Source: CAYJAB01 sp964368305
GTDB taxonomy: Bacteria > Bacillota_I > Bacilli_A > Erysipelotrichales > Erysipelotrichaceae
NCBI GenBank assembly: GCA_964368305.1
Contig: CAYJAB010000001.1
Location: 62,001 to 126,000 of the forward strand
Reading direction: 5' to 3'
DNA: 64,000 nt
The position numbers were made by a program, and so were the translations under genes. Each line of letters begins with the position of its first letter. The stretch's first letter is position 1. A model generated the notes under the pieces. That model was given only the letters and a program-made list of their open reading frames with translations, ran no database searches and was not told the origin of the DNA. Shown in pieces: positions 26,479 to 34,757 of this stretch.

Positions 26479-27072
26479 TTAGTCCATTTTTTTTCGGCCT
26501 TCAATCGCTTTAATAAGTGTTAATTCATCTGCATAGTCTAAGTGACCACCCATTGGTAGTCCATGTGCAATACGACTTACAATGCAGTTTTGACTTTGTA
26601 GAATTCTTGCAAGATACAAAGAAGTTGTTTCGCCTTCAACTGTTAAGTTTGTGGCAATAATAACTTCTTTTACCTCATCTTTAATTCTTGGAAGTAAAGA
26701 TGCGATATTAATATCATCTGGAAGAATTCCTTTCGATGTAGAGATAACGCCGTTTAATACATGGTATACACCACGAAATTCTTGTGTTTTCTCCATTGCG
26801 ATTACATCTTTTGGACTTTGAACAATACATATAACAGAATGATCTCTTGATGGATCCTTGCATATTTCACATTTTGTATTTTCTGCGATATTTCCACATA
26901 TTTCACATTCACAAATGTCTTTTTTTACACTTTTTAGACTCTCTGAAAACAATTGGGTATCCTCATCTGATAATCCCAATATTTGAAATGCATATCTTTC
27001 TGCAGTCTTTTGTCCAACACCTGGCAATTTTCTAAAACTTTCAATTAATTGTTCTAATGATTTTGGATACAC
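26479..27072 (-). CDS. recR: Recombination protein RecR
   Basis: A 197-residue RecR for RecFOR-mediated loading of RecA at gaps. Helix-hairpin-helix LPGVGQKTAERYAFQIL at the N-terminus, C4 zinc finger CEIC-x-n-CEIC (about 55-72), Toprim domain with EDxxD-like VVQSPKDVIAME and TNLTVEGETTSLYL. It starts with GTG directly after the ybaB stop; GGAG is 9 bases upstream, so it is translationally coupled. Confidence 0.96.
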   Translation of the reverse strand: MYPKSLEQLIESFRKLPGVGQKTAERYAFQILGLSDEDTQLFSESLKSVKKDICECEICGNIAENTKCEICKDPSRDHSVICIVQSPKDVIAMEKTQEFRGVYHVLNGVISTSKGILPDDINIASLLPRIKDEVKEVIIATNLTVEGETTSLYLARILQSQNCIVSRIAHGLPMGGHLDYADELTLIKAIEGRKKMD

Positions 27073-27375
27073 CTATCTAACTCCAGGAACTTTAAGACCA
27101 CCTGTTAAGGCACCCATTTTGTTTGCTTTATCTGTTTCTACTTGCACAATTACGCTATTTGTAGCAATTTTTAATAAATCAATTAACATTTCTTTATCTT
27201 GCATAACTTCTTCATCTAATTCAATATCAAGAATTTCAAGAGAACCATTCATTCTAACTTTAACAGCATTCCCACCTGCTGTTGCTTCATATTCTAATAG
27301 TTCTAATTCTTTTTGCGTTTTTTCCATGTCTCTTTGCATTTTTTGGGCTTGTGCCATTAGTTTTTGTAAATCCAT
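27073..27375 (-). CDS. ybaB: YbaB/EbfC nucleoid-associated protein
   Basis: A 100-residue YbaB/EbfC family DNA-binding protein: N-terminal coiled coil (QKLMAQAQKMQRDMEKTQKELE), then a beta-sheet domain with YEATAGGNAVKVRMNG. A longer frame begins at 27414 inside dnaX but only the ATG at 27375 has a proper SD (GGAGG). Located between dnaX and recR as in most bacteria; start lies right after the dnaX stop. Confidence 0.95.
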   Translation of the reverse strand: MDLQKLMAQAQKMQRDMEKTQKELELLEYEATAGGNAVKVRMNGSLEILDIELDEEVMQDKEMLIDLLKIATNSVIVQVETDKANKMGALTGGLKVPGVR

Positions 27376-27379
27376 ATTT

Positions 27380-29116
27380 TTATTCCTCCACAATATTAAA
27401 TTTATCTTTTCCAAATATTTCTTCTAATCTTTTAACTGCATCTTTATCAATTGGTTTTTTAACTTCTTTAAACTCCACTTTTGCCGCCTCTGGCAGTGTA
27501 TTTGATTGCGCTCTTTCACGGAAGTTTGCAACAATTGATTTGAAGTTATGATGTTCAACTGCGAACACTTTCACCTTTTCCTCAAATATTTTTTCCATAA
27601 ATGCAATCATATTTAAATCTTCACCATTTTCATTAATATCATTTGCAATTAAGGTATGATCTACCCCTACTACTATATAATTATCGCCACATGCGTTGAG
27701 TGTTGCATCCGCAAACTTATTCGCATATTTCGCATAATCCATATCAATCAAGTAATTTGATACCGTATTCCATTTTAAAGACATACTTTCACGTTTTGTT
27801 TTATCTGCTCCAACAAGTAGACTTAAGATATATTCATTCTCAACTACAATTGATGAGGATGCAACAGGAGATGGTGTTTCTTGTAAAGTAGATTGACTTT
27901 CCATCTCTGTTTTTTCTTCAACAACTGCATCATTTTCTTTCATTTCTTCAACAGCAGGTAGAGGTATCTCTTCTTTTACAATAGGTTTTACAACTGTTTT
28001 AGTTTCTATTTTCTTCTCAACAACTTCCACATACTCTTTTGTTGGAGTACTCATCATTTTTAATAAACACAGTTCGAAGTAAGAAATCACACTTGATGCA
28101 TTACGATACTTTTCTGATGTTTCAATTAAGATATCAATCATATTTAATAACTTCGTTTGATCTGTCTTATCTAAAATAGAAATCGCATGTTCTTTCTTTG
28201 CTTTACTTAACATTTTCTCGTCTTTTGTAAAACTATAAATAACAACTTCTTTTATTAAATCAATTAAATCATTCGTCAATCTTTTAATATCCATTCCTTT
28301 TTCAGAAATAGCTCTTACTTTATCCAGTACTTTTTGTATTTCTTTTTCTAAGATTTGATTAACCAACTCTATTTTTTCTCTATCTGACGTGATTCCATAA
28401 ATTTGATTCACATGTTCTATTGAAATTTCACCGTGTGAGTACGCAATACATTGATCTAAGATACTCAATGAATCTCTAACACCACCATCTGCTAAATCAG
28501 CGATTAACCAAATTACTTCTTCATCATATTTAATGTTTTCTTTTTCTAAAACTTCTTTTACTTTTTTCGCAATATCTTCATCGCTTACTTTTGTAAAGTC
28601 ATATCTTTGACAACGTGAAATAATCGTTGGCAATACTTTATGTGCTTCTGTTGTCGCTAAAATAAAAATAACATGCACAGGTGGTTCTTCTAATGTTTTT
28701 AATAATGCATTAAATGCACCTGTTGATAACATATGAACCTCATCAATAATATAAATTTTATATTTCCCTTGAATAGGTGCATATTTTACTTTTTCAATTA
28801 AATCACGGATTTCATCTACACCGTTGTTGCTTGCAGCATCTATTTCTACAATATCAGAATGTGCTCCATTTTGCATTTCAATACAGTTTTCACATGTACC
28901 ACATGGTGCATTTTCACTATCCGTACAATTCACTGTTTTAGCAAGTAGCTTTGCAATAGATGTTTTCCCTGTTCCCCTAGGACCACAAAATAAGTATGCA
29001 TGTGCGATTTTGTTTTGTTTTACTGCATTTTGTAATGTAGTAACAACATGTTGTTGACCAACTACCTCGTTAAACGACGTTGGTCTATACGTTCGATATA
29101 ATGCTTTATATGCCAT
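27380..29116 (-). CDS. dnaX: DNA polymerase III subunit tau/gamma
   Basis: A 578-residue clamp-loader ATPase. Walker A GPRGTGKTS (45-53), Cys4 zinc element within CTDSENAPCGTCENC, Walker B IIDEVHML, SRC sensor motif IISRCQRYDF. C-terminal half is Glu/Val rich (380-430) and then folds into the alpha-binding region. No convincing programmed frameshift signal was identified, though the run GCGAAAAAAG occurs early in the gene. SD AGGAGG at 29121-29126 region. A TATAAT -10 lies upstream at 29143-29148. Confidence 0.96.
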   Translation of the reverse strand: MAYKALYRTYRPTSFNEVVGQQHVVTTLQNAVKQNKIAHAYLFCGPRGTGKTSIAKLLAKTVNCTDSENAPCGTCENCIEMQNGAHSDIVEIDAASNNGVDEIRDLIEKVKYAPIQGKYKIYIIDEVHMLSTGAFNALLKTLEEPPVHVIFILATTEAHKVLPTIISRCQRYDFTKVSDEDIAKKVKEVLEKENIKYDEEVIWLIADLADGGVRDSLSILDQCIAYSHGEISIEHVNQIYGITSDREKIELVNQILEKEIQKVLDKVRAISEKGMDIKRLTNDLIDLIKEVVIYSFTKDEKMLSKAKKEHAISILDKTDQTKLLNMIDILIETSEKYRNASSVISYFELCLLKMMSTPTKEYVEVVEKKIETKTVVKPIVKEEIPLPAVEEMKENDAVVEEKTEMESQSTLQETPSPVASSSIVVENEYILSLLVGADKTKRESMSLKWNTVSNYLIDMDYAKYANKFADATLNACGDNYIVVGVDHTLIANDINENGEDLNMIAFMEKIFEEKVKVFAVEHHNFKSIVANFRERAQSNTLPEAAKVEFKEVKKPIDKDAVKRLEEIFGKDKFNIVEE

Positions 29117-29193
29117 ACTTTTTCCTCCTAAGATACTTTATCATTATACCAAATTTTAGTATAAAATATACACTCTTTCTATGTTTTATCTCA

Positions 29194-29209
29194 TGTTTCA
29201 CGTGAAACA
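29194..29209. promoter_or_regulatory. parS site 1 (ParB binding)
   Basis: TGTTTCACGTGAAACA, a perfect match to the Bacillus parS consensus, in the spacer between dnaX and tadA. ParB/Spo0J nucleates here for chromosome segregation. One of three in about 2 kb. Confidence 0.9.
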
Positions 29210-29218
29210 TTAAATAAA

Positions 29219-29240
29219 ATACCGATGATTACATCGGTAT
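29219..29240 (-). terminator. Terminator after tadA
   Basis: Hairpin ATACCGATG-ATTA-CATCGGTAT, followed on the - strand by TTTATTTAATG, at the tadA stop. Confidence 0.7.
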
Positions 29241-29707
29241 TAAAATTGCTTATTTTTTTGTTTTCGTTTGTTCTTAAAGAAGTCAGTAAGCAGTTTAGAA
29301 CACATCTCATTTAATACTCCACCTTCATAGGTTGGATAATGATTGTAGCCTGCTGTATCAAACATTTTCATAACAGAACAAATACTTCCGCCTTTAGGAT
29401 CATACGCCCCAAACACCACATGTTTGATTCGTGATTGAATAATCGCACCCGCACACATAGGACACGGTTCAAGCGTTACATATAATGTACATTCTTCTAA
29501 TCTCCAACTTCCGATTGCTTCACATGCTTTTTCTATCGCAAGCAGTTCTGCATGGGCAGTTGATTTTTGGTTTATTTCTTTTAGATTATGTGCACGCGCA
29601 ATGATTTGATCATCTTTAACGATAATCGCACCAATTGGAACCTCATCTATTTCTAATGCTTGAATTGCTTCTTTAATTGCAATTTCCATATAGTGTTTAT
29701 TATCCAT
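29240..29707 (-). CDS. tadA: tRNA-specific adenosine deaminase
   Basis: A 155-residue zinc deaminase converting A34 to inosine in tRNA-Arg(ACG). Active site HAE (52-54) supplies a zinc ligand and the proton shuttle, and PCPMC supplies Cys82 and Cys85. Located beside the SRP RNA and dnaX, as in many Bacillota. Confidence 0.96.
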   Translation of the reverse strand: MDNKHYMEIAIKEAIQALEIDEVPIGAIIVKDDQIIARAHNLKEINQKSTAHAELLAIEKACEAIGSWRLEECTLYVTLEPCPMCAGAIIQSRIKHVVFGAYDPKGGSICSVMKMFDTAGYNHYPTYEGGVLNEMCSKLLTDFFKNKRKQKNKQF

Positions 29708-29723
29708 ATTTCACCCTAATAAA

Positions 29724-29800
29724 AAGGTACACACAAGAAGATAGTCTTAAGGCTGCTTCCTTCCGGACCTGACCTGATTCGATATCTCTTGTTGTACCTT
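29724..29800 (-). ncRNA. ffs: Bacterial SRP RNA, small form (4.5S/scRNA)
   Basis: The - strand reads AGGTCAGGTCCGGAAGGAAG then CAGCC, the domain IV core with the GGAA tetraloop and the asymmetric loop that binds Ffh. Outer arms AAGGTACAAC/GTTGT-type pair at the ends (GTACC on both flanks). Length about 77 nt, the short SRP RNA lacking the Alu domain. It lies between serS and tadA, a common position in Bacillota. Confidence 0.93.
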
Positions 29801-29845
29801 AGTTATTATATGATACTTATTGTTTTTTTTCAAGTAGCTCAATCA

Positions 29846-29861
29846 TGTTTCACGTGAAACA
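29846..29861. promoter_or_regulatory. parS site 2 (ParB binding)
   Basis: TGTTTCACGTGAAACA immediately next to the serS stop codon, in the spacer between serS and the SRP RNA. Confidence 0.9.
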
Positions 29862-31135
29862 TTATGATTTAGATAAAACTGTTTTACCACCCATATATGG
29901 TCTTAGTGCTTCAGGCACTGAAACACTACCATCTGCATTTAAATTGTTTTCTAAGAAACAAATTAACATTCTTGGTGGAGCAACTACCGTATTGTTTAAT
30001 GTGTGTGCATAGTATTTACCATTTTCCCCATTTACACGAATCCCAAGTCTTATTGCTTGTGCCTCTCCTAAATTTGAACAGCTTCCAACTTCAAAATATT
30101 TCTTTTGANNNNNNNNNNATCAATACTTTTTACTTTTAAATCCGCTAAATCTCCTGAACAACATTCGATTGTTCTTACTGGAATATCTAAGGTTCTAAAG
30201 AACTCTACAGAATGTTGCCATAATTGATTAAACCACTCTGCACTTTCTTCTGGTTTACATACAACGATCATCTCTTGCTTTTCAAATTGATGAATTCTAT
30301 ATGTTCCACGCTCTTCAATACCATGTGCACCAACTTCTTTTCTGAAACATGGTGAATAACTTGTTAAAGTATGTGGTAATTCTTTTTCTGGTAAGATTGT
30401 ATCAATAAACTTTCCAATCATTGAATGTTCACTTGTTCCAATTAAATATAAATCTTCGCCTTCAATTTTATACATCATGTTTTCCATTTCAGCAAAACTC
30501 ATAACACCACTTACAACTTCTGAGCGAATCATATATGGTGGAATACAATATGTAAATCCTTTATCGATCATAAAATCACGTGCATAAGATAAAATCGCAG
30601 AGTGCAAACGTGCAACATCTCCCATTAAGTAATAGAATCCGTTTCCACTTGTTTTTCTAGCACTGTCTAAATCAATCCCATTTAAACTTTCCATAATTTC
30701 TACATGGTATGGTACATCATACTCAAACTCTGTAGGTTCACCGTATTTTGCTAATTCAACATTTTCCTCATCGCTTTTCCCTAAAGGTACATCATTTGCA
30801 ATGATATTTGGAAGAACTAACATGATTTCTTTTACTTTTACTTCAAGTTCAGCTTCTTTTACTTCTAACTCTACTATCTCTTTTGCGATATCGCCTACTT
30901 GTTTTTTAATTGTTTCAGCTTCCTCTTTTTTTCCTTGAGCCATACATTTTCCAATTTCTTTACTTAATGTATTTCTTTGACCTCTTAATTCATCTGCTTT
31001 TGTTTTTGAAGCGCGGAATTGTTTATCAAATTCCAATACATCATCCACTAATTGTAGTTTATGATCTTGAAACTTCTTTTTAATATTTTCTTTAACTGCT
31101 TCTGGGTTTTGTCTTAAAAATTGAATATCTAACAT
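29862..31135 (-). CDS. serS: Seryl-tRNA synthetase, interrupted by an assembly gap
   Basis: Class II SerRS with the N-terminal tRNA-binding coiled coil (about 30-100, Lys/Glu rich) and the catalytic core: motif 2 FRKEVGAHGIEERGTYRIHQFEKQE and C-terminal GSCSNLGEAQAIRLGIRV, motif 3 NNTVVAPPRMLICFLENN. A run of ten N (30109-30118) breaks the frame between VKSID and QKKYFEVG. The 5' part and 3' part are in different frames with ten N; a true gap of 20 nt (seven codons with the trailing T) would restore 427 residues, the normal length. Missing residues correspond to the VEVWSPR-like segment. Start at 31135 follows AGGAGGAAATTT. Controlled by a T-box leader. Confidence 0.93.
30109..30118. other. 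Assembly gap (10 N)
   Basis: Ten undetermined bases inside serS. The coding frame on the two sides only agrees if the real gap is 2 modulo 3; homology suggests about 20 nt, so the N count looks like a placeholder. Confidence 0.95.
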
Positions 31136-31141
31136 AAATTT

Positions 31142-31372
31142 CCTCCTATAGAAATAAAAAAAGATATCATCCAAAGGGACGATATCTCGCGTTGCCACCC
31201 TAATTATAATGTTTCACGTGAAACATTATCACTTTGTACAGATAACGGTGCTACCCGGAAAAGCATTACCTTTTCTCTTAGAGATAGATTTCAATAAGTT
31301 CTGCTATAGTTTTCACCAACCACTATATCTCTTAAATCAGATTCCTATTTACTTATTCTCTTCATTGATTTA
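31142..31372 (-). promoter_or_regulatory. T-box riboswitch leader of serS
   Basis: On the - strand the T-box sequence AGGGTGGCAACGCG (31183-31197 region) is followed by the terminator GATATCGTCC-CTTT-GGATGATATC and a T-run; the antiterminator pairs AGGG with CCCT and ACG with CGT. Upstream are a Stem I-like fold (AGAGATA/TATCTCT) and a stem III-like TTATC/GATAA pair. Uncharged tRNA-Ser would allow read-through into serS. The specifier codon cannot be fixed by eye (TCT or AGC are candidates). A parS palindrome sits just before the antiterminator. Confidence 0.92.
31210..31225. promoter_or_regulatory. parS site 3, inside the serS T-box leader
   Basis: TGTTTCACGTGAAACA at the core of a 24-bp perfect palindrome (31206-31229). 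It lies between stem III and the antiterminator of the T-box, so it is both a DNA site and a strong RNA hairpin. Confidence 0.9.
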
Positions 31373-31377
31373 AACCT

Positions 31378-31406
31378 ATTTTAATACCTACCTTACTATG
31401 TGTCAA
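31378..31406 (-). promoter_or_regulatory. Promoter of serS T-box transcript
   Basis: On the - strand TTGACA (31401-31406), 17-bp spacer, TAAAAT (31378-31383); transcription would start near 31371 at the 5' end of the T-box. Confidence 0.75.
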
Positions 31407-31418
31407 TGTTTTATGAAG

Positions 31419-32207
31419 TTAAATTAAATTAAAATGCATACATGCATACTCAATTGCGTTTTCATCGCTTATTTTTGTAACAAAGTTTGCGATTTGTTTC
31501 ACTCCTTCTAAACCATCCCCCATTGCAACACCAATTTTGCACTTTGAAATCATTTCATAATCATTCATGTGATCTCCAAAGGAAATAACGTTTTCTAAAG
31601 AACATCCTAATGATTCGCACACTTTTTCAATTCCTGATAATTTACTAATTCCTTTTAAATCTACGTCATATCCACCATCACCGAACGCTACAAAATTATA
31701 GTCTGGAAAGAGTTTCTTATATTTATTTAACCATTCATCTTTAATATGAATGACTGCTTGGATTGCATCTTTTTGTAAGTGATAATCACATTGAGTACTG
31801 CAATCTTTCGCAAGACCGCCACTTTGTGGGAATCCATGGTATTTTTCTGATTTATTTAATCCATCGTGGTAAATTGCAGTGCAACCATCAAAATGGAAAA
31901 TGATAAACCCATCATCACTTTTTATTTCTGCAGTAAGTTTTTCTAAATCACTCACTGACATTTTATTTTGAAAAATCAGTTTATCTTTATGATAAACACT
32001 ATTTCCATTACAACATATAAAATAATCAAAATCGATTGAAGAGACAATTGTTCTATCAAGCGCAGGATATGTTCTACCTGATGCGATTGCAATCTTCACC
32101 CCATTTTCTTTTAGCTTATTTAAAGCTTGAATTGTTGATGGATGAAGTTGTTTGTGTGTAGCACCAAGTAGTGTTCCATCAATATCAAATACTGCAAGTT
32201 GAATCAT
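31419..32207 (-). CDS. HAD superfamily phosphatase, Cof type
   Basis: A 262-residue Cof/IIB subclass HAD hydrolase: motif I DIDGTLL (8-14), motif II SGRT, C2 cap, and motif IV GDHMNDYEMI with the paired Asp. Members dephosphorylate sugar phosphates or flavin/pyridoxal phosphates; substrate not predictable. Standing between gyrA and the serS leader; SD AGGAGGAG. Confidence 0.9.
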   Translation of the reverse strand: MIQLAVFDIDGTLLGATHKQLHPSTIQALNKLKENGVKIAIASGRTYPALDRTIVSSIDFDYFICCNGNSVYHKDKLIFQNKMSVSDLEKLTAEIKSDDGFIIFHFDGCTAIYHDGLNKSEKYHGFPQSGGLAKDCSTQCDYHLQKDAIQAVIHIKDEWLNKYKKLFPDYNFVAFGDGGYDVDLKGISKLSGIEKVCESLGCSLENVISFGDHMNDYEMISKCKIGVAMGDGLEGVKQIANFVTKISDENAIEYACMHFNLI

Positions 32208-32243
32208 ATTATCTCCTCCTTTTATTTATCATAGCATATAAAA

Positions 32244-32269
32244 AACAAGAGTCAATTATGACTCTTGTT
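32244..32269 (-). terminator. Terminator after gyrA
   Basis: Hairpin AACAAGAGTCA-ATTA-TGACTCTTGTT followed by TTTTTTATATG on the - strand, overlapping the gyrA stop; ends the yaaA-recF-gyrB-gyrA run. Confidence 0.8.
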
Positions 32270-34745
32270 GTACTTCTGTTTCTTCTAAAATTTCATCCTC
32301 TTCAATACTTTTCTCAACTACCGCCACTGTAGAGACTTCATGTTCTTCATTCAATTGAATTAACTTAATCCCTTGTGTACTTCTTCCGTATACTGCAACT
32401 TTTTCAAGTGAAATACGAATAATTGTTCCTTCATTTGTAACGATAATTAAATCTTCTTCACCATCTACAGCACGAAGAGATACAAGTGGTCCATTCTTTT
32501 CGGTAATTTGAATTGTTTTGACCCCTTTAGCTCCACGACTTGTCAGACGGTATTCATCTAATAATGATTTTTTACCATATCCAGATTTTGTAACAGATAA
32601 GATATATTTGCCTTCAGAGTCAATTGCCATACCAACAACTTCACTGCCATCAATATTAATTCCTTTAACACCTGATGCATTTCTACCCATAGGTCTTACA
32701 TCATCTTCATTAAATCTTACTGCTTTACCATTAGAACCAGCGATGATAATTTCATTTTGTCCATTTGTTAATTTAACTGAAATTAATTCATCGTCTTCTC
32801 TTAATGAAATTGCAATCTTACCTGTTTGTCTAATTGATTCAAATTCCTCAATCGCAACACGTTTTACAATACCATGTTTTGTAGCAAAGAATACGTATTT
32901 CATCTCTGATTCACTGTTCGTAGAAATAATTGCCCTTACTTTTTCTTCTTTATCAAGGTTTAATAAATTCACAACCGGAATTCCTTTTGCAGTACGTGTA
33001 GCATTTGGAACACGATACCCTTTAATGCGATACACCTTACCGAAGTTTGTAAATAACATTAAATGATCGTGTGTTGACATTTTTAAGAATAAATCAACAA
33101 CATCATCGCTATTTAAACTCATTCCTTTAACACCTTTACCACCACGGTTTTGAAGGCGATATGTATCTGTAGGAATACGTTTAATATATCCATTTGCAGT
33201 CATTGTAATAAAGATTTCTTCTACAGGAATTAAGTCTTCATCTTGCATATCGTAGTCTGCTTCAATGATTTCAGATCTTCTATCATCTCCAAACTTACGT
33301 TTTACTTCATTTAATTCATCTTGAATGATTTTAACAACGCGTACATGACTTTGTAAGATATCTTTTAAGTCAGCAATTAATGTCATTAATTCGCTGTATT
33401 CAGTTTCAATTTTGTTTCTTTGAAGACCAGTTAATCTTCTAAATTGCATATCTAAAATTGCTTTAGATTGAATTTCAGATAAATTAAATTGTTCCATTAA
33501 TCTATTTTGAGCAATAGAATCATCTGCAGAACTTCTAATAACATTTAATATCTCATCAATATTATCCAACGCTATAATCAACCCTGCTAAAATATGTGCT
33601 CTTTCTTCTGCTTTGTTTAACTCAAATTTTGTTCTTCTAATTGTAACTTCAATTTGATGGTCAATATAATGTTGAAGCACTTGTTTCAAATTTAATAATT
33701 TAGGTGTTTTATTTACAAGCGCAAGCATATTAACACCAAATGATGTTTGTAAAGATGTCATACGATACAACTGATTTAAAATAACCTCAGGTTGCATAAT
33801 ATCTCTTCTAAGTTCAATAACAATTCTAATTCCTTCGCGGTTAGATTCATCTCTTAAGTCGGTAATACCGTCTATTTGTTTATCTCTAACAAGTTGTGCT
33901 ATTTTTTCAACCAAATTTGCTTTATTAACTTGATATGGAATTTCAGTAATAATGATTTGTTTTTTACCATTTGCCATTTCTTCAATAGATGATTTAGCAC
34001 GCACCACAATAGACCCACGTCCTGTTTCATACGCTTGTTTAATTCCCGCACGTCCTAATATATAACCTGCAGTTGGGAAATCTGGTCCCTTAATATGATT
34101 TTCCATCAAATCCATTGTAGAAATATCTGGATTATCCATAACTGCGATTACCGCATCAATTGTTTCTGTTAAGTTGTGTGGAGGAATATTAGTAGCCATA
34201 CCTACCGCAATCCCTGTTGCTCCATTCACAAGTAAATTTGGATAACGTGCTGGAAGGACAATCGGTTCTTGTTCTTCTCCATCGTAGTTATCCCCAAAAT
34301 CTACTGTATTTTTATTTAAGTCTTTTAATAATTCCATTGAAATTTTAGACATACGCGCTTCTGTATAACGCATTGCTGCTGCACCATCTCCATCGATAGA
34401 ACCAAAGTTTCCATGGCCATCAATTAACATATATCTAAAAGAGAAATCTTGTGCCATACGAACCATTGTATCGTATACTGCTGTATCCCCATGTGGATGA
34501 TACTTACCAATTACTTCCCCAACGATTCTTGCGGATTTCTTATGTGGTTTATCACTATACATTCCCAAGTCGTTCATCGCATATAAAATTCTACGGTGAA
34601 CTGGTTTTAAACCATCTCTTACATCCGGTAAAGCGCGCGCAACAATAACTGACATTGCATAATCAAGAAATGAAGTCTTGATTTCAGAGGTAATATCAAT
34701 ATGATCTATTTTTCCATGATTAAATTCACTGTTTTTTTCTGACAT
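32256..34745 (-). CDS. gyrA: DNA gyrase subunit A
   Basis: An 829-residue GyrA. Catalytic Tyr127 in AMRYTEARM; quinolone-determining region HPHGDTAVYDT with Thr88 (equivalent to Ser83 of E. coli) and Asp92 (Asp87). C-terminal beta-pinwheel blades and the GyrA box QRRGGKG-like QNRGGKGVKG are present; acidic tail. Twelve bases after gyrB. Gyrase, rather than topoisomerase IV, is supported by the GyrA box and by position beside recF and gyrB. Confidence 0.97.
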   Translation of the reverse strand: MSEKNSEFNHGKIDHIDITSEIKTSFLDYAMSVIVARALPDVRDGLKPVHRRILYAMNDLGMYSDKPHKKSARIVGEVIGKYHPHGDTAVYDTMVRMAQDFSFRYMLIDGHGNFGSIDGDGAAAMRYTEARMSKISMELLKDLNKNTVDFGDNYDGEEQEPIVLPARYPNLLVNGATGIAVGMATNIPPHNLTETIDAVIAVMDNPDISTMDLMENHIKGPDFPTAGYILGRAGIKQAYETGRGSIVVRAKSSIEEMANGKKQIIITEIPYQVNKANLVEKIAQLVRDKQIDGITDLRDESNREGIRIVIELRRDIMQPEVILNQLYRMTSLQTSFGVNMLALVNKTPKLLNLKQVLQHYIDHQIEVTIRRTKFELNKAEERAHILAGLIIALDNIDEILNVIRSSADDSIAQNRLMEQFNLSEIQSKAILDMQFRRLTGLQRNKIETEYSELMTLIADLKDILQSHVRVVKIIQDELNEVKRKFGDDRRSEIIEADYDMQDEDLIPVEEIFITMTANGYIKRIPTDTYRLQNRGGKGVKGMSLNSDDVVDLFLKMSTHDHLMLFTNFGKVYRIKGYRVPNATRTAKGIPVVNLLNLDKEEKVRAIISTNSESEMKYVFFATKHGIVKRVAIEEFESIRQTGKIAISLREDDELISVKLTNGQNEIIIAGSNGKAVRFNEDDVRPMGRNASGVKGINIDGSEVVGMAIDSEGKYILSVTKSGYGKKSLLDEYRLTSRGAKGVKTIQITEKNGPLVSLRAVDGEEDLIIVTNEGTIIRISLEKVAVYGRSTQGIKLIQLNEEHEVSTVAVVEKSIEEDEILEETEVQQES

Positions 34746-34757
34746 ATCATTTACCCC

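Noticed and set aside
28540..28600. A6G run in dnaX as a programmed frameshift site
   Set aside because: It lies far upstream of where tau/gamma shifts occur and no stimulatory stem or SD-like element was seen.
30068..31198. A 376-residue open frame reaching through the N run into serS
   Set aside because: Its last residues after the N run are out of frame; the true 3' end of serS continues to 29862 in another frame.
29190..31230. The three TGTTTCACGTGAAACA palindromes as ordinary terminators or a repressor operator
   Set aside because: They lack T-runs, are identical in 16 bp, and match parS exactly, so ParB sites are the simpler reading.
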